Counted from the first letter of the stretch, positions 48,731-58,635 are shown. The stretch: DNA of 64,000 nucleotides from Endomicrobium sp. (GCA_031260705.1 JAISLA010000001.1:62001-126000); one strand, 5' to 3'. Translations and numbers: made by a program. Notes: generated by a model not told the origin, from the sequence alone.

Positions 48731-49731
48731 TAATTGCTCTTGATGCAATGGGTGGGGATTTTGCGCCTGCTTCAACAGTTGAAGGTGCAATTTTTGCAGC
48801 TAAAGAATCTAAGCATAAAATTTTGCTTGTAGGAGTAGAAAAAATTTTAGTGGGAGAGTTCTTAAAATACAAAGGACGCTATGACCTTAAGTCACTTAAT
48901 ATAGAGATAGTAAATGCGACTGAATTTATTACTATGGGTGAACATCCCGCTAAAGCTGTCCGTCAGAAAAAGGATTCTTCTTTATCTATATGTGCAAGAC
49001 TTGTGGCAGATGGTAAAGCTGATGCTTTTGTTTCTATGGGCAATTCCGGAGCTGCAATGTCTGCGGCGCTTTTCTATTTAAGAAGAATAGAGGGCGTTTT
49101 AAGACCGGCGATATCGTCGGTTTTTCCAAACACTAACGGACATTGTATAATTGCTGATATGGGTGCAAATGTGGATTGTAGGTCTGAATATCTTCTTCAA
49201 TTTGGAATAATGGCGAGTCTATTTTGCGAAAAAGTTGTCGGTGTAGAAAATCCCAGAGTTGGTTTGGTTTCAATTGGCGAAGAATCTACAAAAGGCAATG
49301 AACTTACTCTGGCGGCTTTTGAGCTTTTCAAGAAGGCGGATGTAAATTTTATAGGTAATATCGAGGGGAGAGATATTCCTGCAGGCAAAGTCGATGTGGC
49401 TGTATGCGACGGATTTGTAGGAAATGTAATATTAAAGCTAGGCGAGGGTCTTACCGAAATGATGCTTAAGCTTATCAGAAAAGAATTTAAGCAGCATCCG
49501 ATAACGTGGGCGTCTCTTCCTTTTTTATGGCTTGCAATAAGGGATTTAAGAAAAAGAGTTGACTACAACGAGTTTGGCGGTGCTCCGCTTTTGGGCGTTG
49601 AGGGCGTATGCATAATAGGGCATGGAAGTTCAAATGGGAAAGCGGTGAAAAATGCAATTTTTGCCGGAGCAGAAACCGCAAAACACAATATTGCGGCTGG
49701 AATTAGGGAAGCGATATTAAAGTATAAATAA
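48727..49731 (+). CDS. plsX: Phosphate acyltransferase PlsX
   Basis: Converts acyl-ACP to acyl-phosphate, the donor for PlsY in phospholipid synthesis. 334 residues. Family signatures: IIALDAMGGDFAP at the start, ADAFVSMGNSGAAMSAALFYLRRIEG, IADMGANVDCRSEYLLQFGIMASLF, and PAGKVDVAVCDGFVGNVILKLGEGL. It starts inside rpmF and is followed by fabH 13 bases later, as in most Gram-negatives. Confidence 0.96.
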   Translation: MIIALDAMGGDFAPASTVEGAIFAAKESKHKILLVGVEKILVGEFLKYKGRYDLKSLNIEIVNATEFITMGEHPAKAVRQKKDSSLSICARLVADGKADAFVSMGNSGAAMSAALFYLRRIEGVLRPAISSVFPNTNGHCIIADMGANVDCRSEYLLQFGIMASLFCEKVVGVENPRVGLVSIGEESTKGNELTLAAFELFKKADVNFIGNIEGRDIPAGKVDVAVCDGFVGNVILKLGEGLTEMMLKLIRKEFKQHPITWASLPFLWLAIRDLRKRVDYNEFGGAPLLGVEGVCIIGHGSSNGKAVKNAIFAGAETAKHNIAAGIREAILKYK

Positions 49732-49744
49732 TAAGGTCGTGTAA

Positions 49745-50731
49745 ATGAATAAAAAAATCGGTACAGAGATTTTAGGTACGGGATCATATTTCCCAAAGAA
49801 AGTTCTTACGAATGCAGATTTGGAAAAGATGATTGACACTTCTGATGAGTGGATACGCACAAGAACCGGAATTAGAGAAAGAAGGGTATCGGAAAAAAAT
49901 GAGCCGACTTCGGAACTTGCTTATAAGGCTTCAATTAAAGCGTTGGAAGATGCAGGTATTTTGCCTGAACAGGTAGATTTGATAATTGTTGCAACGATGA
50001 CTCCTGATATGTTGGTTCCGTCAACTGCATGCTTTCTGCACAAGAAGATGGGACTTACCAATTCGGTTCCGTCATTTGATTTGTCTGCCGCATGCAGCGG
50101 TTTTGTCTATGGAATTTCAGTAGCGAAAGCGTTTATTGAATCGGGATTATATAAGACGGTTTTATTGGTAGGTGCCGAAGAACTTACAAAATTTACGGAT
50201 TGGACCGACAGAAATACCTGTATTTTGTTCGGCGACGGAGCGGGAGCAATGATTTTGTCGGCTTCAGAGGAAAATGATAATATTTTATCTGTATTTCTCG
50301 GAGCGGACGGTTCGTATTCGGATTTGCTTTTTTTGCCCGCGTGCGGAACAGCTTGTTATGAGACAACCGACGGCGTAAATGGACATACAATAAAGATGCA
50401 GGGTAAAGAAGTTTTTAAATCCGCTGTGCCGAAAATGGCGCTTGCTGCCGAAAAAGCGCTTAGTTTATCGGGAAAAGAACTTAAAGATGTAAAGCTTTTT
50501 ATTCCTCATCAGGCAAATATGAGAATAATTGAAGCGACTGCCAAAAAAATAGGCATTTCTATGGGCAGAGTTTTTGTAAATGTTCATAAGACGGGAAATA
50601 TTTCGGCTGCGACAACAATTACGGCACTGGACGAAGCTATAAAAACCGGCAGACTGCAAAAAGGCGATCTTGCAGAATTGATGACGTTCGGCAGCGGGTT
50701 TACATGGGGTGCTGCAGTAATAAGAATATAG
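49745..50731 (+). CDS. fabH: 3-oxoacyl-ACP synthase III
   Basis: Starts fatty acid synthesis by condensing acetyl-CoA with malonyl-ACP. 328 residues of thiolase fold. The catalytic triad is visible: Cys117 in LSAACSGFVYG, His255 in IPHQANMR, Asn285 in HKTGNISAAT. EWIRTRTGIRERR opens the CoA-binding region. The ATG has a weak site (aaggtcgtgta). Cotranscribed with plsX upstream; fabD follows after 111 bases. Confidence 0.96.
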   Translation: MNKKIGTEILGTGSYFPKKVLTNADLEKMIDTSDEWIRTRTGIRERRVSEKNEPTSELAYKASIKALEDAGILPEQVDLIIVATMTPDMLVPSTACFLHKKMGLTNSVPSFDLSAACSGFVYGISVAKAFIESGLYKTVLLVGAEELTKFTDWTDRNTCILFGDGAGAMILSASEENDNILSVFLGADGSYSDLLFLPACGTACYETTDGVNGHTIKMQGKEVFKSAVPKMALAAEKALSLSGKELKDVKLFIPHQANMRIIEATAKKIGISMGRVFVNVHKTGNISAATTITALDEAIKTGRLQKGDLAELMTFGSGFTWGAAVIRI

Positions 50732-50842
50732 AAAAGATAAAGTTTGTTTAAGTTTTTTTATGTTGCTTGTTACAAATGTAGGCGTGTGGAGTTGAAGTTC
50801 CGCTCTCAGTTGTGCGGATTGTTTTTTAAGAGGTTATAGAGT

Positions 50843-51775
50843 ATGTCAAAAATAGCGTTGATGTTTCCCGGTCAAGGAGCGCAGACGGTCGGGATGGGAA
50901 AAGATCTTTATGATAAATATCTCAAAGCTAGAGAAATAATTGATTTGGCAGGAGACGAGCTTAAAAATATTATTTTCAAAGGTCCTGAAGAAGCTTTAAA
51001 ACTTACTGAATATGCGCAGCCCGCAATATTTGCGGTTAGCATGGCAGCTTTTGAAGTTTTCAAAGAATCTTATGGTCTTTCAGACGACGAGTTTGTCTCT
51101 GCTGGACACTCTTTAGGCGAATATTCTGCCTTGTGCGCTTCCGGTTTTTTCAGCTTTAAAGACGGTTTAGCTATGGTCACAGCGAGAGGAAAGTTTATTC
51201 AAAAGGCGTCTGCAAAAACGCCCGGAACAATGGCTGCAATTATAGGTATGAAAAAATCTGCTGTTGAGGATTTATGCAGGCGGGTTTCGGACGCGGGTGT
51301 CTGCGAAGCAGTTAATTTTAATTCGCCCGGACAAATTGTCATAGCTGGAACTGTACCGGCGGTAAACAAGGCGGTTGAACTTGCAGCCGTTGCGGGAGCA
51401 GTGAAAACCATTATTTTAAATGTTTCGGGACCGTTTCATTCTTCTATTATGTCGCCTGCCTCGGATGATATGTCAAAAGAACTTGAGAAATATGATTTTA
51501 ATACGCCGTCTTTCGGCGTTTATACGGACTGCGATGCCTCATTGACGACGGATGCCTCCGTTATTAGGGAAAAGCTTGTAAAACAGATCAAAAGTCCCGT
51601 GAAATGGGATGAAATTGTTCACAATATTATTGAATCGGGATGCGATAAATTTGTGGAAGTCGGTCCCGGAAAGGTTTTATCCGGACTTTTAAGAAAAATA
51701 GACAGATCAAAAAAAGCGTTAAACATAGAAGATTCGGCAAGCTTACAAAAAACATTGGAGGAGCTAAATAAATGA
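50843..51775 (+). CDS. fabD: Malonyl-CoA:ACP transacylase
   Basis: Loads malonyl groups onto ACP. 310 residues. MFPGQGAQTVGMG forms the oxyanion loop, SAGHSLGEYSALCASG carries the nucleophile Ser90, FNSPGQIVIAG and VSGPFHSSIMSPA (with the catalytic His) follow, and the C-terminal EVGPGKVLSGLLRKI is typical. A good agaggt ribosome site is present. Its stop overlaps the ATG of fabG. Confidence 0.96.
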   Translation: MSKIALMFPGQGAQTVGMGKDLYDKYLKAREIIDLAGDELKNIIFKGPEEALKLTEYAQPAIFAVSMAAFEVFKESYGLSDDEFVSAGHSLGEYSALCASGFFSFKDGLAMVTARGKFIQKASAKTPGTMAAIIGMKKSAVEDLCRRVSDAGVCEAVNFNSPGQIVIAGTVPAVNKAVELAAVAGAVKTIILNVSGPFHSSIMSPASDDMSKELEKYDFNTPSFGVYTDCDASLTTDASVIREKLVKQIKSPVKWDEIVHNIIESGCDKFVEVGPGKVLSGLLRKIDRSKKALNIEDSASLQKTLEELNK

Positions 51776-52515
51776 AACTTCAGAGTAAAACGACAGTTAT
51801 TACGGGTTCGGCACAGGGAATAGGAAGGGCGATAGCAGAAGCTTTTGCAGCGGAAGGATCGCGGCTTGTGATTTCCGATATCAATATAGAGCCGGCACAA
51901 AAAACTGCAAATGAAATAAAGACAAAATACGGTTTTGATACAATGGCGGTTGCCGGAAACGTTTCAAAATTGGAAGACTGCGAGGCTTTGGTCAAAGCTT
52001 CTATTGACAAATTTTCAAAAATAGATATACTGATTAACAATGCCGGGATAACTAGAGATAATCTGGTTTTGAGAATGAGCGAAGTGGAATGGGATTCAGT
52101 TATAGCGGTTAACTTAAAAGGTGTATTTAATTGTATAAAAGCTGTAAGCAAGACAATGCTTAAGCAGAGACAGGGCAGAATAATAAATATATCTTCTGTC
52201 GTAGGTCAGATGGGAAATGCGGGTCAGATAAATTACTCTGCATCAAAAGGTGGTGTGATTGCAATAACAAAAACCTGTGCGAGAGAGTTTGCTTCGAGAA
52301 ATATTTTGGTAAACGCTATTGCTCCCGGATTTATCCGCACCGCAATGACGGATAAATTGACGGAAGGGCAAAGACAGATGATGGTTTCAACAATACCTCT
52401 TGTAAGGCTTGGAGAAGTTTCTGATATAGCAAAAGCGGCGTTATTTTTGGCAAGTGATGATTCGTCTTATATAACAGGGCATGTTTTGTCTGTCAATGGC
52501 GGAATGTATATGTAA
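51772..52515 (+). CDS. fabG: 3-oxoacyl-ACP reductase
   Basis: NADPH-dependent ketoreductase of fatty acid elongation, short-chain dehydrogenase fold. 247 residues: cofactor motif TGSAQGIGRAIA, NNAGITRDN, catalytic Ser in NISSVVGQMGN, Tyr and Lys in NYSASKGG, and IAPGFIRTAMTD. The ggaggagc ribosome site lies inside the end of fabD and the two genes overlap by ATGA. Confidence 0.95.
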   Translation: MKLQSKTTVITGSAQGIGRAIAEAFAAEGSRLVISDINIEPAQKTANEIKTKYGFDTMAVAGNVSKLEDCEALVKASIDKFSKIDILINNAGITRDNLVLRMSEVEWDSVIAVNLKGVFNCIKAVSKTMLKQRQGRIINISSVVGQMGNAGQINYSASKGGVIAITKTCAREFASRNILVNAIAPGFIRTAMTDKLTEGQRQMMVSTIPLVRLGEVSDIAKAALFLASDDSSYITGHVLSVNGGMYM

Positions 52516-52658
52516 CAGCTGGGAGAGTATATCCGGCGGTGAAGTAACATTGGATGGTATGTTTTTGTAATTATAAAGAAAGAAGAGTGTTGTCCGAAAT
52601 GATTTTGGTATAAATTAGAGAAAGAGAAATAGAATATCATCAAAGGGGGATGTACAAA

Positions 52659-52898
52659 ATGGCGGATTTTGAAACTAGAGTAAAGGAAATTATTGTTGAG
52701 CAGTTAGGTGTAGATCTGGCTGAAGTGGTAACAGGTGCATCTTTTGTTAACGACTTGGGTGCGGATTCTTTGGATACTGTAGAACTTGTTATGGCTTTTG
52801 AAGAAGAGTTTGGCGTTGAAATTCCGGACGAAGAAGCGGAAAAAATTCAGACGGTTGGAAATGCGATAGATTATGTTAAAACTCACGTTAAAAAATAA
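52659..52898 (+). CDS. acpP: Acyl carrier protein
   Basis: The 79-residue acidic carrier of growing acyl chains. Ser37 in [19 protein letters not shown] is the 4'-phosphopantetheine site. Start chosen at 52659 ([12 protein letters not shown]): the aaagggg site is properly spaced for it, while ATG 52650 follows the G run immediately and adds MYK. It also supplies the acyl groups used by LpxA, LpxD and PlsX. Ten bases before fabF. Confidence 0.96.
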   Translation: MADFETRVKEIIVEQLGVDLAEVVTGASFVNDLGADSLDTVELVMAFEEEFGVEIPDEEAEKIQTVGNAIDYVKTHVKK

Positions 52899-52907
52899 GG
52901 CATTAAA

Positions 52908-54149
52908 ATGAACAAAAAAATAGTCATAACCGGTATAGGGGTTGTTACTCCTATAGGTATCGGTAATGCTGAATTTACAAGAGCTTTGAAAGAGGGCAGG
53001 TCTGGAGTTTCTGCCATTGAATCATTTGATACAACTGCATATACCACGAAATTTGCAGCTACTGTTAAAGACTTTGATCCTGAAAAGTTTATTGACAAAA
53101 AGAAAATAAAAAGAATGGCAAGGTTTACGCAGCTTGGATTTACGGCGGCAAAAATGGCTGTTAAGGATTCAGGACTTAATCTTTCTGAGGAAGATTTGTC
53201 AAGAATCGGCGTTATAACGGGAACCGGAATCGGCGGTTTAGATATAATTGAAAGAGAAGAACAGGTTCTTTTGTCAAAAGGTCCCAGAAGAGTGAGCCCT
53301 TTCCTTATTCCTATGATAATTACTAATATGCTTCCGGGCGAAATAGCTATTAATTACGGTTTTACGGGACCCAATTATGCAATTACAAGCGCGTGCGCAT
53401 CTTCTAACAATGCTATGGGCGATACTTTGAGATTGCTTCGCAGCGGTGATGCGGACGTGATAATTTCGGGCGGGGCGGAGGGAACGATCGTTCCTTTGGG
53501 GCTTTCGGGTTTCTGCTCTATTAAAGCTCTTTCGCAGAGAAATGACGAGCCGCAGAAGGCATCGAGACCTTTTGACAAAACCCGTGACGGTTTTGTTATG
53601 GGCGAAGGTGCTGGCATAGTCGTATTTGAGACTCTGGAGCATGCGTTAAATAGGGGCGCGAGAATATACGCCGAATTTGCAGGATACGGGGCGTCTAACG
53701 ATGCTTATCATATTACCGCTCCCGAACCTGAGGGCAAAGCCGCTGTTTTGGCTATGGAAAAAGCAATAATCGACGCCGGTATTTCCAAAGAAGAAGTTGA
53801 CTATATTAATGCACATGGTACTTCAACTGTGTTAAATGACAGAACGGAGACTTTTGCAATAAAAAAAGTTTTCGGCGATAAAGCGTATAAGATACCGATT
53901 TCATCTACAAAATCGATGACGGGACATCTTTTAGGCGGCGCGGCTGTTGTAGAACTTGCAGCTACGATTTTTGCAATGCAGGAAGGTTTTATACATCCTA
54001 CGATAAACTATGAAACGCCCGATCCGGAATGTGATTTGGATTATGTTCCGAATACGGCGCGTATTCAGCAGATCAATTGTGCTCTTTCAAATTCTCTGGG
54101 TTTTGGCGGACATAATGCGACTGTTGTAGTAAAAAAATATGTTGAATAA
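52908..54149 (+). CDS. fabF: 3-oxoacyl-ACP synthase II
   Basis: Condensing enzyme of chain elongation. 413 residues, with the Cys-His-His triad: Cys163 in SACASSNNAMGD, His303 in NAHGTSTVLND, His340 in MTGHLLGGAAVVE. GHNATVVV ends the protein, as in the family. Its last codons overlap the start of rnc by 11 bases. No fabB is in this window. Confidence 0.96.
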   Translation: MNKKIVITGIGVVTPIGIGNAEFTRALKEGRSGVSAIESFDTTAYTTKFAATVKDFDPEKFIDKKKIKRMARFTQLGFTAAKMAVKDSGLNLSEEDLSRIGVITGTGIGGLDIIEREEQVLLSKGPRRVSPFLIPMIITNMLPGEIAINYGFTGPNYAITSACASSNNAMGDTLRLLRSGDADVIISGGAEGTIVPLGLSGFCSIKALSQRNDEPQKASRPFDKTRDGFVMGEGAGIVVFETLEHALNRGARIYAEFAGYGASNDAYHITAPEPEGKAAVLAMEKAIIDAGISKEEVDYINAHGTSTVLNDRTETFAIKKVFGDKAYKIPISSTKSMTGHLLGGAAVVELAATIFAMQEGFIHPTINYETPDPECDLDYVPNTARIQQINCALSNSLGFGGHNATVVVKKYVE

Positions 54150-54816
54150 GAATTGGGGAAAGCTTCAAGAAGTTATTAAATACGAGTTTGGCGATCCTGA
54201 AATTTTAGCAACAGCATTAACGCATAAATCCTATTCGGCGGAAATCGGCGTAGGAAATTACAATGAACGTATGGAATTTTTGGGAGATAGTGTTCTTTCG
54301 GCTATTGTCGCAGAAACTCTCTATTTGAGATATCCGCGTGAAAACGAAGGGAAATTGTCGCAGTTTAAAGCCCAAATTATTTCAGCTCGTAATTTGAGTG
54401 CTTGGGCTAGGGAAGTGGATTTGGGCGGTTATATATATTTGGGTAAAAGTGAAGACACAAAAGAAGCAAGGCAGAGAGAAAGTCTGTTGTGTGATGTGTT
54501 TGAAGCTGTCACCGGAGCGATATATTTGGACGGCGGTTTTGAAAACGTAAAAAAGTTTGTTTTAAGATTTTTGAACGATTGCAGAGAGATAGAGATTACA
54601 GATTATAAAAGCAGGTTGCAGGAAATCTTGCAGTCGATATATAAAGAGCTTCCCAAGTATAAAATAATAAAAGAATTCGGCCCCGATCATAATAAGAAAT
54701 TTGAAGTTGCTGTATATATAAAGAGTAAGTTCTTAGGCAAAGGCGTGGGAAATACCCGAAAAAAAGCCCAGCAATCCGCCGCCGAGCAGGCAATGAAAAA
54801 CGTAAAGACAGAGTGA
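54139..54816 (+). CDS. rnc: Ribonuclease III
   Basis: Cleaves double-stranded RNA in rRNA and mRNA maturation. 225 residues. RNase III domain with the signature ERMEFLGDSVLSAIV (about 46-60) and the distal acidic SLLCDVFEAVTGAIYLD, then a double-stranded RNA-binding domain (SRLQEILQS...GVGNTRKKAQQSAAEQAM). The start lies within fabF in the other frame, the usual fabF-rnc order. Confidence 0.95.
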   Translation: MLNKNWGKLQEVIKYEFGDPEILATALTHKSYSAEIGVGNYNERMEFLGDSVLSAIVAETLYLRYPRENEGKLSQFKAQIISARNLSAWAREVDLGGYIYLGKSEDTKEARQRESLLCDVFEAVTGAIYLDGGFENVKKFVLRFLNDCREIEITDYKSRLQEILQSIYKELPKYKIIKEFGPDHNKKFEVAVYIKSKFLGKGVGNTRKKAQQSAAEQAMKNVKTE

Positions 54817-54973
54817 GATGTGAAAATTGAAATAGTAGAAATAAACAGCAGAAACAGACTCTTAAATAAATAATAAATTCAAATTGATAAGATAGACACA
54901 GAAAGAGATTTGGGAAAATATAGAATAACTTAAATGATAAATTCGGGTGATAAAAGATAAGAGGAGTTTTAAT

Positions 54974-56143
54974 ATGGTAATGGATTATATGTTGTCTGAA
55001 GAAGAGCAGATGATGATTGAAACCGCAAGAGCGATTGCAGTTGAAAAAATGAAACCGATAAGAGAACATTATGATGAGAAAGAAGAATTTCCATGGGAGA
55101 TTGTAAAAGAATTTGCCCAATCCGATTTGTGCGGAGCGTACATTCCGGAAGAGTACGGTGGCTTTGGCAAAGGCATTATGGGACTTGTGCTTGTTGTAGA
55201 AGAACTGTGCAAAGTTGACGGAGCAATCGCATTGTCGCTTGCCGCAACGGCGCTGGGAACTCTTCCTATTCTTATATCCGGAAATGAAGAACAAAAGAAA
55301 AAATATTTGCCGGACATTGCGTCAGGCAAAAAACTTGCGGCTTTTGGTTTAACGGAAGCGGGAGCAGGTTCGGATGCAACCGGAATGGCTACGACTGCCG
55401 TTAAAGACGACGATTATTACATATTAAACGGAACAAAATGTTTTATAACTAACGGCGGAGATGCTGAAGTATATACCATTTTTGCAAAGACAAATCCAGC
55501 CAGAGGCGCGAGGGGAATTTCGTGCTTTATCGTGGAAAAAGGCACGCCGGGTTTTGCGTTCGGCAAAAAAGAAAAAAAGATGGGTATTAGGGCGTCTTCA
55601 ACAAGAGAGCTTATATTTGATAACTGCAGAGTGCATAAAGATCAGCTGATTGGAAAAGAAGGACACGGTTTGATTACGGCGCAGGCGACGTTGGATAATT
55701 CTCGTCCGGGCGTTGCGGCGCAGGCGCTTGGTATTGCGTCGGGAGCTTTAGATGAAGCCGTCGAGTACGCAAGAAAGAGAGTTCAGTTCGGACAGCCTAT
55801 AGCTTCTTTTCAGGCAATACAGCATCTACTTGCGGAAATGGCGACTGAAGTTGAAGCTGCAAGGGCGTTGCTTTATGCTTCTGCGAGAATGATTGATTCT
55901 GGAACCGTAAAACGCACAAGCAAAGAATCGGCGATGGCTAAACTTTTTTGTTCAGAAGTGGCGATGAGAGTTACCACAAATGCGGTGCAGATATTCGGCG
56001 GATACGGATATACGAGAGAATATCCCGTAGAGAAAATGATGAGAGACGCAAAAATCACGACGCTTTATGAAGGAACAAGCCAGATTCAGAAAAATGAAAT
56101 TGCGCTTAACCTTATTAAGGAATCGGCAGCAAAATCTAAATAG
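54974..56143 (+). CDS. Acyl-CoA dehydrogenase
   Basis: FAD flavoenzyme of 389 residues; start at 54974 after aagaggag, as upstream ATG 54947 has no site. Three-domain fold: N-terminal helices (LSEEEQMMIETARAIA), the beta domain with AFGLTEAGAGSDATGMATTA and FITNGG, and the C-terminal helices with QIFGGYGYTREYPVEKMMRDAK and the catalytic base Glu366 in TLYEGTSQIQ. It resembles butyryl-CoA or related short-chain dehydrogenases. Beside etfB and etfA, it probably forms a Bcd/Etf-type complex. No thiolase, crotonase or CoA transferase lies nearby, so the CoA substrate is unknown. Confidence 0.9.
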   Translation: MVMDYMLSEEEQMMIETARAIAVEKMKPIREHYDEKEEFPWEIVKEFAQSDLCGAYIPEEYGGFGKGIMGLVLVVEELCKVDGAIALSLAATALGTLPILISGNEEQKKKYLPDIASGKKLAAFGLTEAGAGSDATGMATTAVKDDDYYILNGTKCFITNGGDAEVYTIFAKTNPARGARGISCFIVEKGTPGFAFGKKEKKMGIRASSTRELIFDNCRVHKDQLIGKEGHGLITAQATLDNSRPGVAAQALGIASGALDEAVEYARKRVQFGQPIASFQAIQHLLAEMATEVEAARALLYASARMIDSGTVKRTSKESAMAKLFCSEVAMRVTTNAVQIFGGYGYTREYPVEKMMRDAKITTLYEGTSQIQKNEIALNLIKESAAKSK

Positions 56144-56357
56144 TTTTGTTTTGTCTTTTGAGTTTTTGCGTTGCAATGGCCACTCTCATTTGTATTTTTA
56201 TCAAGGTTCTCCCGATTTTATTCGGCAAAAAACTTAAAAGTATTTCGTAAAATCCCGATAACTATAAAAAAGTAAGAAGTGAAAAACTGTTGGTTTTTGC
56301 CGTCGATTCTGCTTTCCTTATTTTTTTGTAAAGATGAAATCGCAGGAGAAGAAGAAA

Positions 56358-57146
56358 ATGAATATAATTGTTTGCATCAAACAGGTACCTAAGACAGCAG
56401 ACGTGCAGATCGATCCCGAAACGGGACGACTCAAAAGAGAGGGTGTAGAATCAATAATTAATTCTTTTGACGAATATGCTATAGAAGAAGGCGTGAGGAT
56501 TAAAGAGAAAACCGGCGGGAAAGTTATAGTTATCACGATGGGACCTCCGCAAGCCGAATCTGCTTTAAGAGAAGCTGTTTCAAAAGGTGCAGATGAAGCT
56601 GTTTTGGTAAGCGACAGAGCTTTTGGCGGAGCGGATACTTTGGCGACATCTTATGCTTTGTCTTCGGCGATAAAATTTATCGGCAGTTATGATATTATTC
56701 TCTGTGGAAAACAGGCATCTGACGGCGATACAGCGCAGGTCGGACCCGAAATTGCGGAAACACTTAATATACCGCATATAGCGTACGTTAAAAAAATAGA
56801 ATTAATTGATGACAAATCAATAAAAATTGAAAGAATGATGGAATATGGATGCGACCTGATAGAAAGTCCGGTTCCGGTTCTTTTAACAGTTGTCAAAGAA
56901 ATAAATACTCCCAGAATTGTGTCTCTTAAAGGTAAAATGGTTGCGAAAAAAGCGGTTATTAAAGTTCTTAACGCTACAGATGTAGACGCTGACACTAAAA
57001 AAACGGGACTTAATGGATCTCCCACGCAGGTTATGAAAATATTTGCGCCGCTTCAGAAAAACGGCAGTGGTGAAAAATTCAGCGGTGCGGCAAAAGAAGT
57101 TGCCACTGCTTTGGTTAAAAGATTGTCTGAAATCAGGATCATATAA
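56358..57146 (+). CDS. etfB: Electron transfer flavoprotein beta subunit
   Basis: Carries electrons between acyl-CoA dehydrogenase and its partner. 262 residues from ATG 56358 after caggag, giving the family start MNIIVCIKQVPKT; ATG 56334 would add eight residues. Visible: INSFDEYAIEEGVRIKE, ALREAVSKGADEAVLVSD, CGKQASDGDTAQVGPEIAE (nucleotide/flavin site) and PRIVSLKGKMVAKK. The protein is of the bifurcating-type length and layout. It is separated from etfA by 259 bases of debris, while in most genomes they touch. Confidence 0.92.
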   Translation: MNIIVCIKQVPKTADVQIDPETGRLKREGVESIINSFDEYAIEEGVRIKEKTGGKVIVITMGPPQAESALREAVSKGADEAVLVSDRAFGGADTLATSYALSSAIKFIGSYDIILCGKQASDGDTAQVGPEIAETLNIPHIAYVKKIELIDDKSIKIERMMEYGCDLIESPVPVLLTVVKEINTPRIVSLKGKMVAKKAVIKVLNATDVDADTKKTGLNGSPTQVMKIFAPLQKNGSGEKFSGAAKEVATALVKRLSEIRII

Positions 57147-57405
57147 CAGAGTTGAAATAAAAAGTGAAAAAACAGAACTGACGGCAAATATTTCTTTACC
57201 GTATATTATTTGTGTGTTGCTGGGTTTTGTCTTTTGTTGCTTATTTTTTAATGCTGGACAGCGGAGCTTTTTGTGGGTTTGGGATAAAGGTGCTGAACCT
57301 TTGGTTTTATAAGAAGTTATTGCTTGAGAAGATCCTGAATCTGTCTTTTATTATTAGAGTTGTTCTGACATTTCTATGTCAAACTTCATTTGGAGAGTTA
57401 CTTTA
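57147..57405. other. Debris between etfB and etfA
   Basis: 259 bases. A hydrophobic open stretch at about 57185-57312 (LPYIICVLLGFVFCCLFF) looks like part of a lost membrane protein or a chance ORF; nothing else is recognisable. The etfA ribosome site (ggagag) is at the right end. Confidence 0.3.
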
Positions 57406-58635
57406 ATGGCAAACAGCATAAAAGTGTTTACTGATAAATGTGTCGGCTGCAAAATGTGTGAAAATGCATGTCCTTTCAATGCAATTTCAGTAGTTGAAAG
57501 ATTAGAACATCCTAAAAAATTTAAACTTGCGGTTATTGGTTTAGACAAATGTACGTACTGCGGTTTTTGCGTCCAGACTTGTAAATTTAATGCTATAGAA
57601 CTTAAAAAGGATGTGCCGCAGGCTGAAGTTGATAAAAATTTATATAGGGGTGTATGGGTTTATGCCGAACAGAGACACGGCGAAGTATCGGGCATTACCT
57701 ATGAGCTTTTAAATGAAGGAAAAAGACTTGCAGAAAAACTCGGGACGGCTTTGAGTGCGGTTTTAATAGGCAGTAATATTAAATCAAAAGCCCGTGAGCT
57801 GATTAACAGAGGCGCGGATAAAGTTTATGTTTGCGAAGATCCTATTTTTACTGAGTTTCAAGATGATCCTTACAGTGGCGTTTTAACGCAGCTTATAGAA
57901 AAAGAAAAGCCTGAAATCATTCTGATAGGTGCTACAAATATAGGTCGCTCATTTGCTCCGAGAGTTGCGGCTAGAATTCGTACGGGACTTACGGCGGATT
58001 GTGTTTCCCTGGAAGTGGATACTGAAACAAGAAATCTCCAGCAGACAAGGCCCGCTTTCGGCGGAAATATTATGGCGACTATTTTAACGCCGGGGCATCG
58101 TCCGCAGATGTCCACTGTAAGACATAAAGTTTTTAAGGAAGCAAAGATAGAAGAGGGAAGAAAAGGCGAAATCATTGAATATAAAATCGATGTGCAGACT
58201 TTGCTGAATAGAACGAAGTTCTTGGGTTTTATAAAAGATACGAGCGACACCGTCAATTTCGACGTTGCAGATATTATTGTATCCGGCGGAAGAGGAGTTG
58301 GTAGTCGGGAGGGTTTTAAACTCATTGAAGAACTTGCGGAACTCCTCGGTGCGGCGATAGGCGCTTCAAGAACTGCGGTTGATTCGGATTGGATACCTTA
58401 TTCGCATCAGATAGGACAGACCGGAAAGACGGTCGCTCCGAAGGTTTATATTGCCTGCGGAATTTCAGGGCAAATCCAGCATATAGTGGGTATGGGTTCG
58501 TCCAATATTATTATTGCAATAAATAAGGATGCAACGTGTCCTATGATGCAGGCTGCGACTTATGCTTTAGAAGGCGATTTATACGAAATTATTCCGTGCA
58601 TAATAAAAGAGATAAAATCTTTCAGATGCGGTTGA
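57406..58635 (+). CDS. etfA: Electron transfer flavoprotein alpha subunit with N-terminal two-cluster ferredoxin domain
   Basis: 409 residues, start supported by a ggagag site. The first 65 residues are a ferredoxin domain with two [4Fe-4S] sites: Cys12, 15, 18, 22 and Cys49, 52, 55, 59. The rest is normal EtfA: an N-terminal Rossmann-like domain and the FAD domain with IIVSGGRGVGSREGF, GASRTAVDSDW, QIGQTGKTVAPKVYIACGISGQIQH and INKDATCPMM. Fused ferredoxins of this kind occur in EtfAs of bifurcating complexes such as caffeyl-CoA reductase. It may pass electrons between ferredoxin, NADH and an enoyl-CoA substrate. Confidence 0.92.
   Translation: MANSIKVFTDKCVGCKMCENACPFNAISVVERLEHPKKFKLAVIGLDKCTYCGFCVQTCKFNAIELKKDVPQAEVDKNLYRGVWVYAEQRHGEVSGITYELLNEGKRLAEKLGTALSAVLIGSNIKSKARELINRGADKVYVCEDPIFTEFQDDPYSGVLTQLIEKEKPEIILIGATNIGRSFAPRVAARIRTGLTADCVSLEVDTETRNLQQTRPAFGGNIMATILTPGHRPQMSTVRHKVFKEAKIEEGRKGEIIEYKIDVQTLLNRTKFLGFIKDTSDTVNFDVADIIVSGGRGVGSREGFKLIEELAELLGAAIGASRTAVDSDWIPYSHQIGQTGKTVAPKVYIACGISGQIQHIVGMGSSNIIIAINKDATCPMMQAATYALEGDLYEIIPCIIKEIKSFRCG

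Noticed and set aside
57043-57312. ORF overlapping the end of etfB
   Set aside because: Its first part is the out-of-frame shadow of etfB and the rest is a short hydrophobic chance stretch.
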